Shown one piece after another: positions 5,095 to 5,189 of a stretch of 5,189 nucleotides of DNA. The notes under the pieces were generated by a model. It was not told the origin of the DNA. It saw only the letters and a program-made list of their open reading frames with translations, and did no database searches. The position numbers were made by a program, and so were the translations under genes. Origin of the DNA: Actinomycetes bacterium (lineage in GTDB: Bacteria; Actinomycetota; Acidimicrobiia; Acidimicrobiales; Palsa-688); assembly GCA_021798075.1 (NCBI GenBank), contig JAJZYO010000179.1, positions 1 to 5,189 of the forward strand, given 5' to 3'. How positions within the stretch are numbered: the stretch's first letter is position 1; each line of letters starts with the position of its first letter.

Positions 5095-5189
5095 GCGAGC
5101 TCGGCGGGCAACTCGAAGTGGGGAACACTTCGGCGCCGACGAAGCCGGTCGTCTCGGCCCCAGCTCAGACCCGAATGATTTCGAGCCCG
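5095..5189. other. Terminal stretch with nested hairpins, no assignable gene
   Basis: CGAAGTG (5114-5120) pairs perfectly with CACTTCG (5126-5132) around GGGAA, and CTTCG (5128-5132) can instead pair with CGAAG (5140-5144), so the two stems are mutually exclusive. The first may terminate the second regulator's transcript, though no T-run follows. A plus-strand frame from GTG 5118 and a minus-strand frame ending in TAG at 5091-5093 both stay open to the window edge. Neither has an SD or recognisable motif, so neither is called as a gene. Confidence 0.35.

Noticed and set aside
5091..5189. 3' end of a convergent minus-strand gene or 5' end of a plus-strand gene
   Set aside because: Both frames are open only for 24-33 codons in GC-rich DNA, with no SD or family motif, so they cannot be told from chance.

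Overview
The window is GC-rich (actinobacterial-type codon use, GTG/TTG starts, strong GGAGG ribosome binding sites). The lipoprotein carries Cys-Met-Arg...Phe-Pro-Asp-Pro motifs that are, as far as I recall, widespread in Actinomycetota. I read it as chromosomal DNA or an integrated element from an actinobacterium; the genus cannot be told from the sequence.

Layout. (1) Bases 1-881, plus strand: the 3' two thirds of a tyrosine recombinase (phage/ICE-type integrase), its N-terminus cut off by the window edge, with all catalytic residues present. (2) 882-1148: a gene-free gap with several hairpins and a 17-bp palindrome. It separates the integrase from a convergent operon. (3) 1149-3340, minus strand: a two-component operon, an OmpR-family response regulator (2678-3340) followed with a 1-base stop/start overlap by a membrane sensor histidine kinase (1149-2678). 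The kinase's extracytoplasmic region is made of 21-bp/7-residue repeats rather than a recognisable globular sensor fold. (4) 3341-3545: a divergent control region with a striking four-half-site operator, GTCACA twice and TGTGAC twice, each pair at 11-bp spacing, plus a strong leader hairpin. (5) 3546-4292, plus strand: a predicted lipoprotein with two copies of a cysteine-containing module. (6) 4399-5094, plus strand: a second OmpR-family regulator, collinear without gaps with the first and about 54% identical by hand count. (7) 5095-5189: a tail with nested hairpins and no assignable gene.

How the parts may work together (inference). The first regulator probably binds the divergent operator, controlling its own operon leftward and the lipoprotein plus second regulator rightward. 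The lipoprotein would sit outside the membrane, on the same side as the repeat-built sensor region of the kinase, and could be an accessory or target of the sensing system. The second regulator has no kinase of its own within the window and is similar enough to the first to share a kinase or an operator with it. The nearby integrase makes acquisition on a mobile element possible, but no element end or att site could be identified. The most unusual features are the composite operator and the repeat-built kinase sensor.
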